The position numbers were made by a program, and so were the translations under genes. Source: Sisyra terminalis (lineage: Eukaryota > Arthropoda > Insecta > Neuroptera > Sisyridae). Taken from it: 64,000 nucleotides of DNA. Within the stretch, counting starts at the first letter, position 1. The number at the start of each line of letters is the position of its first letter. The notes under the pieces are model-generated. The model did no database searches. It worked only from the letters and a program-made list of their open reading frames with translations, and was not told where the DNA came from. Below, piece after piece: positions 11,716-23,500 of the stretch. The DNA lies in NCBI GenBank assembly GCA_958496175.1, contig OY292275.1, positions 16,244,001 to 16,308,000 of the forward strand. Direction: 5' to 3'.

Positions 11716-14700
11716 TAATCCCTACCATATACATATATACAGACTTGAGCCACAATCTTCCATATCCATTATCATGATCAAAATTAACATGAAGAAGAAG
11801 AAGAAGAAGAAACAACAAGAACGTCATTTAAATCAGCCACGGTTCTTGTTCGTTTTTTTTTTGGAATTCGTTTTTGATGAACAAGGAATTTATATACTCG
11901 ACCATATAATTTTTTTTTCGTTGATGTTGTTTTGGTCTCATGATTCCTTTTTTAAAAATATATTCTTTTGAAGGTGTTCACTTTATTTTTTTGTTTTATT
12001 TTGGGTAGGTAGAAACAGTAGCTGCTCTGCGGTAATCTCTTCAGTTGTTTTTTTTACGTTTTTCTTCTGGGCTCTATCTTTTGTACCCTTATTTGTTTCG
12101 TTGCTTGAAGACGATTAATTTTAGATTTTTTTTTTTCCATGCTTCTATGTCTGATAGGACAAATCTAAAGTGGATCTAGGACATAATAAAACGAAAGGGA
12201 TTAAATTTAAAAAAATATATATAATGACCATAGAGACTTATTATTATATAACTGTTCAAACCATTATATTGAAATGATTGTCTCAAATCCCATCAAATAT
12301 TTTCATCGTTTATAAAATTATTAGACAAGAATTTGTTGATTATATTAATTTTTGAATATAATAATTTACAACTTGAGGCTATAAAATTAAATAAATTCCC
12401 TTCCTTATATCTAAAAAAAGAAGAAGAAATGATGACTCGTTTCGTGTTTATTTTGCAAAAAAAGAGTGTAGAAAAAAATTTAACGAACTTGCTTAAGAGC
12501 AAGGCAAATATTAAAAGAATTTCGAGCCTCGATCAATTTACACGTCTCAATATTTATTTTAAAACCAAAAACATAAGTATTGAAATGAATATACGAAACT
12601 AACAGAAGGAAATTAGGGATTTAAGTGGTTTTAAGATCGTTTCAGAAAAAAGGATATAGCGATTACGGATCGAGAGATTTATAATAGTTGGAATCTTTTT
12701 TAAAGTACTTTTATAGTCTCAAATCGTTTGTTAATGCGTTTATTCATTAGGAAGAACAAGGATTTATCTTTAATGATCCATAATAACAATAATAACATCG
12801 AAATTATCTCGAAGGCGGTTTTGGATTTTTGGGACGTTTTACGACACTTTCCTTTTCCTAGTTTTTGATTTTAGGGTTGTTTTTTTTTTTTTTTTTGAAT
12901 AGATTTTAAAACGATTTGAACATTTTCGTGGAGGTAGAGATCTGGTTTTTGCTTCTTTACTCCTATTTAATATCTAGCATTTTCTGTCTGCTTCGTTCTT
13001 GAAACTCGAAAGAATTTTAACTACATTAAACGTATTATTATTATTATTATTACCAACATCATCCAAAGATTGTAAAAGAAATATTTGAAATTGTTTTGTA
13101 TATCTTCACACACTTAAATTTAATAGAGAGGAAAAATAAAGAAAAAATTCTTAAACACGAAGAATATTTCATAAGAAACAGAAAAAAAAAGACTTAATTA
13201 TTTTTTAAGACGATTTTTGAATCTTAACACAGAAAAACATTGCTTTATTACCGATACAAATTTTTAAGCTTTTTTTTTTCAATTTTAAATTTTTATATAA
13301 ATGTAAAATTCTTAAAATTCTAACGTTGAATTAATAACTGTTCTACATTTTTGTGGATTTTTTTTCACCGATTCATTCGATCGTTATTGTCGTGTTTTGG
13401 GTTCAACAGTCGAAATTTTGAATATTGACGGTTTCATAGAAAATATCCAAAACAATGTTATCGTTAAATATTAAGAATGGAATTTCAAAAATTTCAAAGC
13501 AATTATATTTGTTGAATAATGAGAATTAAGTCTTTTCATTTTGAAAAGTGGCCTATCGATAAGCCAATAATTTTCTTCTGTTATTTAAATATATTAGTTG
13601 ATTACTTTTTGATAATTTTCTACATTTTTTAGATAAGATGTGACACATAATGTGTAAAAAGTAATACCTACTTCTATGTGTGATATTATATTGAGAGATT
13701 TTGCTACAATCTAAGATGAAGGTCATTTTTTTGAAAAATATTTTTCTATTAGGTAATGAAAAGATAAAATTTTATTATTTTTCTTAACAGATAAAATTGC
13801 AATTAATTACATATCAATTTTGTTTTACTTATTGTGCTGCAAAATTTTAATGAAATAATTTATAGTTTCTTAGGTATATTGTAGAGAATACGCACTGGTT
13901 TTGAGTTTTTATACCTTGTCAATAACAGTTGTGTCCCAATTTCGATTTCTAATATTGATGAAATTTCGTTTGTGCATTGATCTTTGTTCTACTATTTCGT
14001 AAAGGTAAATATGATACAAATACCTATAGCTATTGTTATTCATCAGTTGCTCAAAGTTTTGAGACATACAATAGAGCAAAAAAGAATTTAAATCGTATTT
14101 CAATATTGTCTTAAAACTCGATTAGTAATACATTTAATCGAACATGTAAAGGAATAGAACATAAATTTTTAACAATGAATTTAGAGTTTAAAAAATCCGT
14201 ATTAAGAATGAATTGTTTTAGAGCCCACAACCATAGTTACATTCATTTTAGATTTTTGTAAATAAAAATTGAAAATGTTAATGATTAGTAAAATTTATTT
14301 GTTCCATGTATTCCTTTTAACAATGGAAACTATTTCCACTAAAGTGAAATTCAGCATGTTTTTAAGCTTTTGTTCGGTTTAAAATGATTGGTTAAACGGA
14401 TGGTTCGTTGGATTTGTGTTTTAGGACATGCAATAATAACTATTTATTTTATTAGACACGTTAACTTATTTATTTATTTCACAAATCGACAATTAAAGTA
14501 AAGGTTTTCGAGATCAATTTATTTTTCACTGTTTATTGTTTTCGAATTAAGTTGTTATTTGCGTATGTTTTTTAACTATAGTATTGACTATCAACCGCCT
14601 TATATACAAATTTGATAATAGTCTGAAACTCCTAGAAAGTTCCAGATACTTCTCGCTTATTCTATCACTCATAAAATATCGAACATCTTTTACCTCTTTA

Positions 14701-17310
14701 CCTCATTCTATTTTTATTGTTTAAATTTTTTTAACCTTCTAAGTCCGCAACAATATAAATCAAGCGATTTATATTCATCTTCTAATTATGATAATTATTA
14801 ATTTTCGATTGTATTCCGAAAGGAAATTTGGTTTCTAAGGTTCCAATGATTTTATATTTCGTTGTGGCCCTTCTCTGTTTTATAGGTAATTCGTACGTAG
14901 GTATACGACTGCTTGAGAAAAATGACACAAAGTTTATTAAGGATTTTTGATCTCCCTACCTTTACTATTAAGTTTAAGGGTTTAATTTAAAATTTGATTC
15001 TTAAAATTTGAACGTAGAAAAAAAAAATTTAACACTTTTCTAATAAATAGTTTGAGTTATCAAATTAATTAGATCAATGAAATGTATAAAAAAATGTAAA
15101 TATGAATACAATGTGCAATACTTATATATTGATCAATGTTTTACCTAGAACATATACTTTTCGTATACTTTGTGGAGTATTTATTTGTCCAGTTATATAT
15201 TTTTTTAATATAAATATGTAAGAAACATTTGTATGAAGGAAAAATATAAATACCCGAAATTTGATTTTGATCTTCATAAATTTTAGACTGACAAAAGTAC
15301 TGACAATATTTTCAAAGTTACTTATGAGGTGAAGTTACTTTTCATCAAATTTTCATAAAAAAATCCAAAGAAATATATTTTCTTATATGTAAAATTGCTT
15401 TATATAATTATATAGTGACAAAGAAGTCAAATACGGTCAACTAACAGAAATAAATTGTTCTAAAAATGAGAATAAAACTATGAATGTTATTTTGACATAG
15501 CACTATATTCCATTAGTGATTTTTAATTCTTCAAATGCTTTTTTAGTGACTCTGCTTAAAATGTTTGGTACATGATTTATAATTCACCAGGATACTTTAA
15601 TAATAATTATTAAAAGCAAGTAGCTAAAAAAGAAAAACCAATCAAAATATATAAATTTATAAAATTGTTAGTCTTTATGTTTTATTTCCTTTTATGTATA
15701 TTCTTTCGGACACATAAATATTTTTTTGGTGACTCCGTAGAAATAAAAATAACCGTTTTTCCTACAATTAAGAGTGGGTCAAATTTTCAGGTTGTTGCTA
15801 AAAAAATTTCGAGTGGAATCTATAAAATATAAATGTGGTATTTAAATTGGTATTGTTCAAATTAATGATCTCAAACGTAATGAAATAGATAAAAATTGTT
15901 GAATTTTAAAGTATTTTTCAATTTCCAATTCCACTTTACAATCAAAATATTAAACATAGAAGATTCAATAAAAGAATCCAACCAGCTGCCAACCAACATA
16001 TTTTCCTCATCGCAGATTTTCTTCTTTTTATTACCTTCTCGCATATTTAACGACATAAACACATAATTGGAAAAGAATTCCTCACATCCTCTATTTAATT
16101 GTCAATTGGAATTTCAAACTTTACTTTTCCTTTTTTATCTTCTTATTTTGCTTTCACTAAACGACATGTTGCCCATAGGGATGAAAAACACACAGCAAAT
16201 GCCATTACATACCAACAATTTGTGTAAACAGTTTTGATTGTTTAATATGGATTTATAATTGTTTTAATGTTTTTGTTGAGATTTATAGGAAAACGATAAT
16301 GATTAAGTTCCTTTCAAGTAAAAAATGCATCCGAGTTTATTTAATAAATGCGCTGTATTGTTATCAATGATTAAGTGGTGTTTGGGTAGAGGATTGGAAT
16401 AGATTTAATGTTGATTTTTTGGATTCTGAGTATTTGTAATTTTTGATGTTATCACACGGATGTAGGTATGTTATTACAAATATGTTTAAAAGTCTTCTAC
16501 GTCTTACACTTTAAATATCTGTTTATAAATCCAAGTCATGTACCTACTTGCGGTAAGAGATGTTCCATAAATGTAATGTATAAGTGGCAGTGAGATTTTT
16601 AAATGAAATTTTTTGTTACATTCATTTCTTTATTCGAGGCAATAAAAATAATGGTATTTAAATGAGCTGGTTTCACTGTATAGTCGTAGTATTCCGGTCC
16701 GAGAAGTACAAAACACGTCGGACGCCTCTTTTCCGTATGGATTTTTGTTGTAGCTATCGGAGAATTCATTTGGAGCGAACTCGGTGTGGACCTCGTTCTT
16801 TCGTTTGTCCATCAGGTCGTGTGTTGTCTTCTACCATAATTCCAACCTATCTCTTCTTGATTGCATACGAATTAAGTGTGACCATTTTGGAGTCAATGAA
16901 TGCTGAATTATATGTGTATATGAAGTTGATTTTGTTGTAAAGTGGGGACTGAAAATATGTTGTTGGCGGCAACGACAACATATTAAGTTGACCGAGTACG
17001 AAGGGACTGGGAAGGGGCCGATAAATAACTTAGAAGTATGTTACACTCAACTGAAAAACTTACAAAACTATTTATTAGATATCTACATCAAACATATTTT
17101 AATGATATCTCGAGCGTTTTACCCAAATATTTCCAACCGGTAGCAATCTATCATTTTTCACTCTGTGCATTCTTTCTGCCATTGATCAGAAATACCATCA
17201 AAACTAAACATTTCCTCTTAAGTAAACCAATCTAATTTTTAAACACCTAAACTTTAAGTAGGTAGCTGTTTTACTAATAAAATAATGCCGTTTAACGCTA
17301 CATTTGGAAC

Positions 17311-17592
17311 AAAAATTTCTGTCGTTAAAATCCGCCAATCGTCATCCATGATTACAACTCCATTTTGTTCAAAATAATTTTGAGACCTTTATTTTAGTGA
17401 AACAGAATGGTTTCTAATTAGTTTCTAATTAATCATTATTTATAATATTAAGATAATTTAGAAAAAAATAAACTAAAACCAGGCCTCAGGATCATTTTGA
17501 ACCATTTGATCATTTCGATCATCATCATGATTCTTTACAAAATGGAGCTGTTATTATTGTACGATGATAGATTTTAACCATATGCTCTTAAT
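17311..17592. mobile_element. Inverted-repeat MITE with probable 8-bp target duplication
   Basis: TTTGGAAC occurs on both flanks (17,303-17,310 and 17,593-17,600). Inside, GTTAAAATC...ATCGT...CTCCATTTTGT on the left is matched by its reverse complement on the right, giving ~45-bp imperfect inverted arms (about 17,324-17,370 and 17,535-17,580). The outermost ~12 bp match poorly, so the boundaries are tentative. Confidence 0.5.
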
Positions 17593-17735
17593 TTTGGAAC
17601 CTATCAAATTTTCAGGTAACCACATATTTTCTAACGATTCGTTTTATGGTTTAATCAATGGTTTACTCTTAAAAGTGGAATCTAAGAGTCAAATAGTTTG
17701 ATGATTTTTTTTAAATGTAGGCAAAAACAAAAATA

Positions 17736-18306
17736 CAGCCATCTCTCCGACTGAGGATTTTCATTGCGCGGTTTGCCACTGCGCAGATTGAGTTCTTAAT
17801 ACCAATTTTCATACTGCACGATTAAAGCTTCACTTTGCGCGGTTTTCTAAAATTTTTATCTTTATGTTTGCAAAATTATTAGAATAGAAATTTAACAGCT
17901 TTGTTTTGTTCCTTAAGAAAAAAATTATAAGGAAAAGAAAATGGCTGGTAAATATTCTAAAATAACTATTTTTTTTCACAGCCAAAAAAGCTCTCATCAG
18001 AATATAGTTGCAACTGATCTCTTTTTATTGCAGAATAGTCTAAACAAATGCATATTTATGGTTCTATTTTTTAAATTTTAAGTTTTTTTAACGTGTTACT
18101 TAGATTTTTAAATTTACAATACATACGAGTATATAAAATGGTTTTTTTTTGTTTGAACACAATTTTTTGTTCATTTTTTTGATTTTTTTCTAATATTAAG
18201 AACTTAACCCCCCAATTTTTATATAAAATAGGGTTCATAATGCACGGTTTTGTGTTGTGTGCTGTTTTTGGGGAACGGAACTACCACCTAATCAGAGAGA
18301 TTACTG
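17736..18306. mobile_element. pogo/Tigger-like non-autonomous element flanked by TA
   Basis: The element begins CAGCCATCTCTCCGACTGAG and its other end, reversed, reads CAGTAATCTCTCTGATTAGG: about 16 of 20 positions agree. TA dinucleotides sit directly outside both ends (17,734-17,735 and 18,307-18,308), as expected for Tc1/mariner/pogo insertion. Subterminal words GCGCGGTTT and GCACGGTTTT recur inside. It is 571 bp with no transposase frame visible. Confidence 0.6.
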
Positions 18307-20497
18307 TATTAAATGCTATTTGTACATAGTATAACGTTTTCTCTATACGTCGGATATACTCTGGTGTTTATGTTACAAATTACATAATTGAAAATTCGAC
18401 CTATTTTAAATTTTATTTTTTGTGGTTTTTGCTTATTATGATTGGTAAAATCGTTGTTAAGTTACCTCACTGCTTAAGAGCATTATTTTATAGTCAACAT
18501 TAGTATCTTGGTAACAAATTTTTTTTATCATAGTCACTTAAAAATTGTTTATGATAAAACGTTGTGTTATTTAGAACTACTTGATTAGGTTTTATAATTT
18601 CAGGTTTTATAGACCTTTATTTGGTCTAATAAATTTAATGTAATTAAATTTGCCTTAGAAATGAAAAGCACGTATTAATATTTTTAATTTCTTACTAAAA
18701 TGCAAAAGATAATGCACTAATAAAATGATAAAGGAGAAGGTGGGTCCCTAGCTAAATTGATTGCTTTGAAAAAGTGCTTGAAAGATTTTATCTTCGTTTT
18801 TCCAGTATCATTTATTAAGATTTGCTATCTCTGTATTTTTTCTCGGTTTTCCAATTAAAAAATTTGGCATGTTTATGAATACCTAAATAATTTTTGACAA
18901 AATATACTTTAACCACGTTTTAAAACATTTTTTACAGTTCATTGTATATTAGATACTTAATACATTTGGAATACTGACTTCTGTGTATTTTTAAAATGTT
19001 TGGATTCATTGAAGAGCTCTTCATCAATAATAATTTTTTAGAAAATTGTTTTGAAATTTTATATGGCAAATGTGGAGGCGAGAAGTTCAAAACAAATATT
19101 AGTGTAAAGTAATGTTTTTTGAAACATTAATTGATTTTAAAGTAATTTGATAATGTTTTACCGAAATAAATTGAGGTAAATATTTGTGGTGAAACAGATA
19201 AAATTTCCATGGAAGCCGATTAGGTTTGGAAGATTGATGGTAACGTTTAATTAGTTGCATCTAACATTTAAGAATGTATGTTTGTAGTTATTACAAGCGT
19301 TTTATAACTAGGTTTTTCCATTAAATTTAAGTATGAATTAAAAATGATGTAAACCATATTCAAATGTCTTCACTCTTGAGTTACATTTTATATTTCGAAA
19401 TATTCTTATTTACATCTTATAGGAAGTCAACGTCAGAATGAATTTTTTTGATATTTGTCATCAAACATCTAATCTGCATATTTTTTACCTTATTAAAACG
19501 AGTTGCTCAATGCCTTGTGTTTTTAATAATGACAAGCATTGGAGACTATATTTATGAATTACCATTTATAACATAATGCATTCCTTGCTTTTTCTGGAAT
19601 CGTTGCGCGAAAATCAAATATGTTTTCTATGAATATGCTGATATTTGAATAAATTTCCATGATTCGTATGAAAAATTCCAAACGTTGTCAGGTGATTCAT
19701 GTTTGTATTTGAAATGAAATCATGTTTCCTAATAATTTTTCTCATTGTATAAGCAAATTGTTGAAAAATGTGCTTGAATTACGGAAATTCTTGGTGTGGC
19801 CAAATCGGCGAGTGCGATGATGTGATATGGAGGAAAAAAGCGTGGACTCTGTCCTGTTTAAATTGTGTGGCAATCGAATGAACTGATCGTGAACGATGGC
19901 ACGGATGGCATTCGTTCCTCCGGGTGATGATCGAATGAGAATGAAAAAGAATGCCCCGGAGGAGAGTTCTGGTGATGACCGAACGCGCGTTTGGGTCGCG
20001 AAATATGCAATATCCGTTACGTATATTCAAATTATTTTGTATGATCAGCACCTTCTTAATCTTCTCTTAATCGTGATTGTGAAGATTGCAAAATTATACG
20101 ACTATATACGAGCATCAAGAATAAACTAATTTGAACTGTAATCTCTGATAGCGATTTGGACTTGATTGAAAAATGGTTTGTCATATTAATTTTATGAGGC
20201 AAAAAATGTTTTCTTATCAAAAATTTCATTGAAATCTGACTACAAAGCGAGATTAAATTCCTTCGGTGTCTCTCCGGGTATTGGAATGTGGACTTTGATT
20301 TTTTTACCGTGATTACGTCAGATGGAACAAGAATTTGAAGGTTGTTGAATGTTTTTTCTTCTTTCCTCTCTTTTTTTTAATAATAATTATGACTTGCGGT
20401 GATGTTTTTAACTTGGTTGATGATAATTTTTTTCTTGACTCCGTGTCTTATATCCAAATTATTTCCAATGTTTTATCTTATTTGTTACAGTTGATTT

Positions 20498-20563
20498 ATG
20501 AATTCGATATCCATTGGGCAACATTCGTGTGGATTTTCATCGGGAATATTTTTCCGGAGGTGA
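20498..20563 (+). promoter_or_regulatory. Upstream ORF (21 codons) in the inferred ex 5' leader
   Basis: An ATG at 20,498 opens a frame closed by TGA at 20,561-20,563, 30 nt before the expanded start codon at 20,594. It lies after the inferred acceptor at 20,490, so it should be in the mature leader. It may dampen translation; this is inference. Confidence 0.4.
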
Positions 20564-20593
20564 TAGCCGTTTTAAAGGGATGCAGTGCGGGTC

Positions 20594-23500
20594 ATGCGTG
20601 GTGCAGGCCTGTGCACAGTGAGCGCGCCTTTGGCAGCCTGCACGTTACCTCCTCGTGGCACAGCCAGTCTTCCGCCCAGTGCACGGTTTCTGGCCCTTCA
20701 CTTATTAACGAGCAGTAGCGACTCAGTACCTACCTCAGGAAGCTCAACAAATTCCCAACATACCCTCTACTTCATTGTTGAAGTAAGTCCTTCTAAATCT
20801 CCCAAGCTCTAGAAAAACACATTACAGTTTGTACTTTTTGCTTCAGGCTAAATCTCGAGTCAAAGAAGTTTATACGCAAACATGTCTACACTTCTCGCAA
20901 CAAGGCATGCTGGATACCGACCTATTTGGTCTCGCACTCATATGCGGTAAGTTCCAAAGCTTCTCTGAAGAAAAGCTTTGTCATTTATTACTATTCTTGA
21001 ACTTTCAGATGGAGAATATTTGTTTGCCGAGCCAGAGAGCAAATTATCCAAGTATGCCCCAAAAAGTTGGCGTTCTTCCCATACACATGTAAGTATTGAT
21101 TTTTAATAACATCTCTTATACCTATCGATTCCCGGTCGGTCCTCAATCAATTTGCGATTTTCAATAATTGGTGGTAAACGAAAATCAGTTTTTATATACC
21201 TACTATTAATTCGTTAGAGTTGGGATACCTTGATTCATTCAGAATACATAAATTCATATGTGGGTGATTCTCATCAAATTCCGAAATTAGGTAGATTTTT
21301 TTTTAAAAATTTGTTTTTTATTTTGTCAATTGATGGATTTGCTGCAAAAAAGATAACTCCAAATTTATATTTTTTTGGGAAAGCGGAAAAAACGCTTAAA
21401 ATTTTGAAATTATTATTTGAAGTTATTAACTTAATTCTAAAGGTCTTTTTACATTACGTGGACAGTTGTTTGTTTATATTATGGTTAATTTGGATTTATT
21501 TATTTCGTTGTTTTTATATAAGCCTTTTTTTTGGAAAATTGGAGCTACCTCCCTTTTGCAGCCAGGCCTTCAAATTTGTAGTATTTGTATACCAAGATTT
21601 TACCAATATAGTGGTCCCCAGAACAAAGTTATTTTAGACGAATTATTTGGATGGTTTGCATTTCTAAAAGTGAGGGAACAGTTTCTATAGGCAATACTAT
21701 CATTGAATCGTGTCTGTTATTGTTTGATAGTGAGCAAAAAGTTTGGGCCCTAAAAGTATTATTGTTACGCAAATATAATACTCCACTGTAAAGTGTTATT
21801 TGTTGTCTTCCACCGTTAAAATGAACTAATTCTATCTCTACATTGTACTTACAGCAATAATTTTCACTAAAGTGAATATGAATCATGTTCTCATTTTTAA
21901 ACAGGAAAAAACGGTGAATTTAAGGATTAAATAAGCAAAAAAATAAAAACAGTCAAGTTCGACTAGTTTAATTGCCATTACTTCATATATCGTCATTCCC
22001 TCGTTTGAATTTGAAATGAAGGAATGACGAAATGAAGTATGACTTAAACAATTTTGGTCCATAAACTTTTGTTACTTCTGAATTTTTGTGTAAGTTTACT
22101 GTCTCTGGCAACCTACTTTACTGTTCAATTATTTTTAAGATATATTAAATGTCTCTATTTTTCTTCAACGTCAGGAAATGACGATTGAAAATGTAATCAT
22201 GAAATAATTTTCATATTTTTTTTTTTGGATAGATACTTTAACACGTGGAAGATGACTTAAATAATTGATAGTATTGTCAACAATGAAAAATCGATGAAAA
22301 TGTTCATGTATGATTTGAGATGCGTTCATATATCGATTGTTAGTGAAGATGTGAGGGAATGCTTTTTTTTTATGGGACACATAAAAAATATATTTGAATA
22401 CATGCTTTTTACTTTTCATTCCGAACTTAAAAGATTTTTGGAAATCTATTGTGTTTTTAATCCATTAGTCGAATTCGTAAACAATTTTTTTGAAATTTTT
22501 TTGGTTTAGAAGTTCAAAAATGTGCTAATCTCAAGTTTGGGGCATAGTGAGGGAATGATTTTCAGGGTATTATTTTGTAATTTTTCTATAGAGATATTCA
22601 TATGGTTCAAAAATTATAACCAACATCATTAGCCCAAGTAATTTTCTTTTCAAGGAAAAAAAAATACCATCATAAGTCGCTTAGATTTTTGTAAAAACTG
22701 AAACGACAAAAATTTCGATATTTCATGAGAATTACCCATGTGCATTTTGGATTGCTCATTTAAGCATTAAAAGATAGCAAAATCTGCTTTTTAAGTTTTC
22801 GATTAAAATTTTTAAAATCATCATATTCTAATCTGGAAAATGATTTTCAAATATGTGGGACCATTTCTTTAGAGTATAAGTTGCTTGGGAAACTTGATTC
22901 AAGGAAGTAACTGGAAAAGCTTTGTATTATTCAATGTGTAAGTGTTTTCAAATTAAGTACAAAAAATTATTTGTTACAGGGTTTGGATGCGAATGGACGC
23001 CCAGCTTTAGCCTTTTATTTTCGAGTACAATTCTATGTAGACAGTCCACTGTTATTACGCGACGAGGTCACACGACATCACTATTATCTACAAGTACGAC
23101 AAAATGCAGCGTCTAGGAATGGAGGAGCATCACCCGAACACGCGTTGATGCTCGCTGGTCTTGCTCTTCAGGCCGATATTGGCGACAAACCTGAAAGTAC
23201 GTCACCAGGATATTTTCGACCTGAAGATTATGTGCCACCAGCTCTACGAACACCATGGGGAATTCAAACAATCGAAAATCACCACAAAGACAATCGAGGT
23301 TTATTGCGGGCCGAGGCTGAAATGCAATACATCCAACAGGTGTGTCAGCTGCACGATCCAATCAACGCACACGTGTTTCGTTTAAGAGCAATGAAACAAG
23401 AAGCATTACCTGGATCAATTCTGCTTGCCGTATGCGCACATGGGGTTAAAGTATATCCAGACAATAACCCCGCATCAACATTCCTGTGGGGTTCCATTGG

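Larger units (their letters stand above)
928..20490 (+). other. ex: Large first intron of expanded (inferred), AT-rich and transposon-laden
   Basis: No gene with recognisable homology was found on either strand; open frames here are short and low-complexity. The intron is bounded by a GTAAGC donor at 928 and a TTTGTTACAG acceptor ending at 20,490. It contains the mobile elements listed separately (5.6, 8.0, 10.3, 10.7, 17.3 and 17.7 kb), three GC-richer islands (about 11.50-11.72, 16.67-16.86 and 19.79-20.02 kb), and simple repeats: a GAA tract at 11,791-11,811, T17 at 12,880-12,896 and an ATT tract at 13,033-13,052. A region at 3.39-3.80 kb is rich in ATCGAT words. Outside these I see nothing beyond AT-rich intronic sequence. 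Confidence 0.5.

Noticed and set aside
13033..13052. ATT tandem tract and other mono- or trinucleotide runs
   Set aside because: Ordinary microsatellites in AT-rich intronic DNA; recorded but not of special interest.
20335..20718. 127-codon frame over the first coding exon of ex
   Set aside because: It is out of frame with the Expanded N-terminus; homology fixes the frame starting at 20,594.
21230..21690. 135-codon and 74-codon overlapping frames in ex intron 3
   Set aside because: Phe/Leu/Ile-rich low-complexity translation from T-rich DNA, no splice support, and the interval is firmly intronic between FERM exons.
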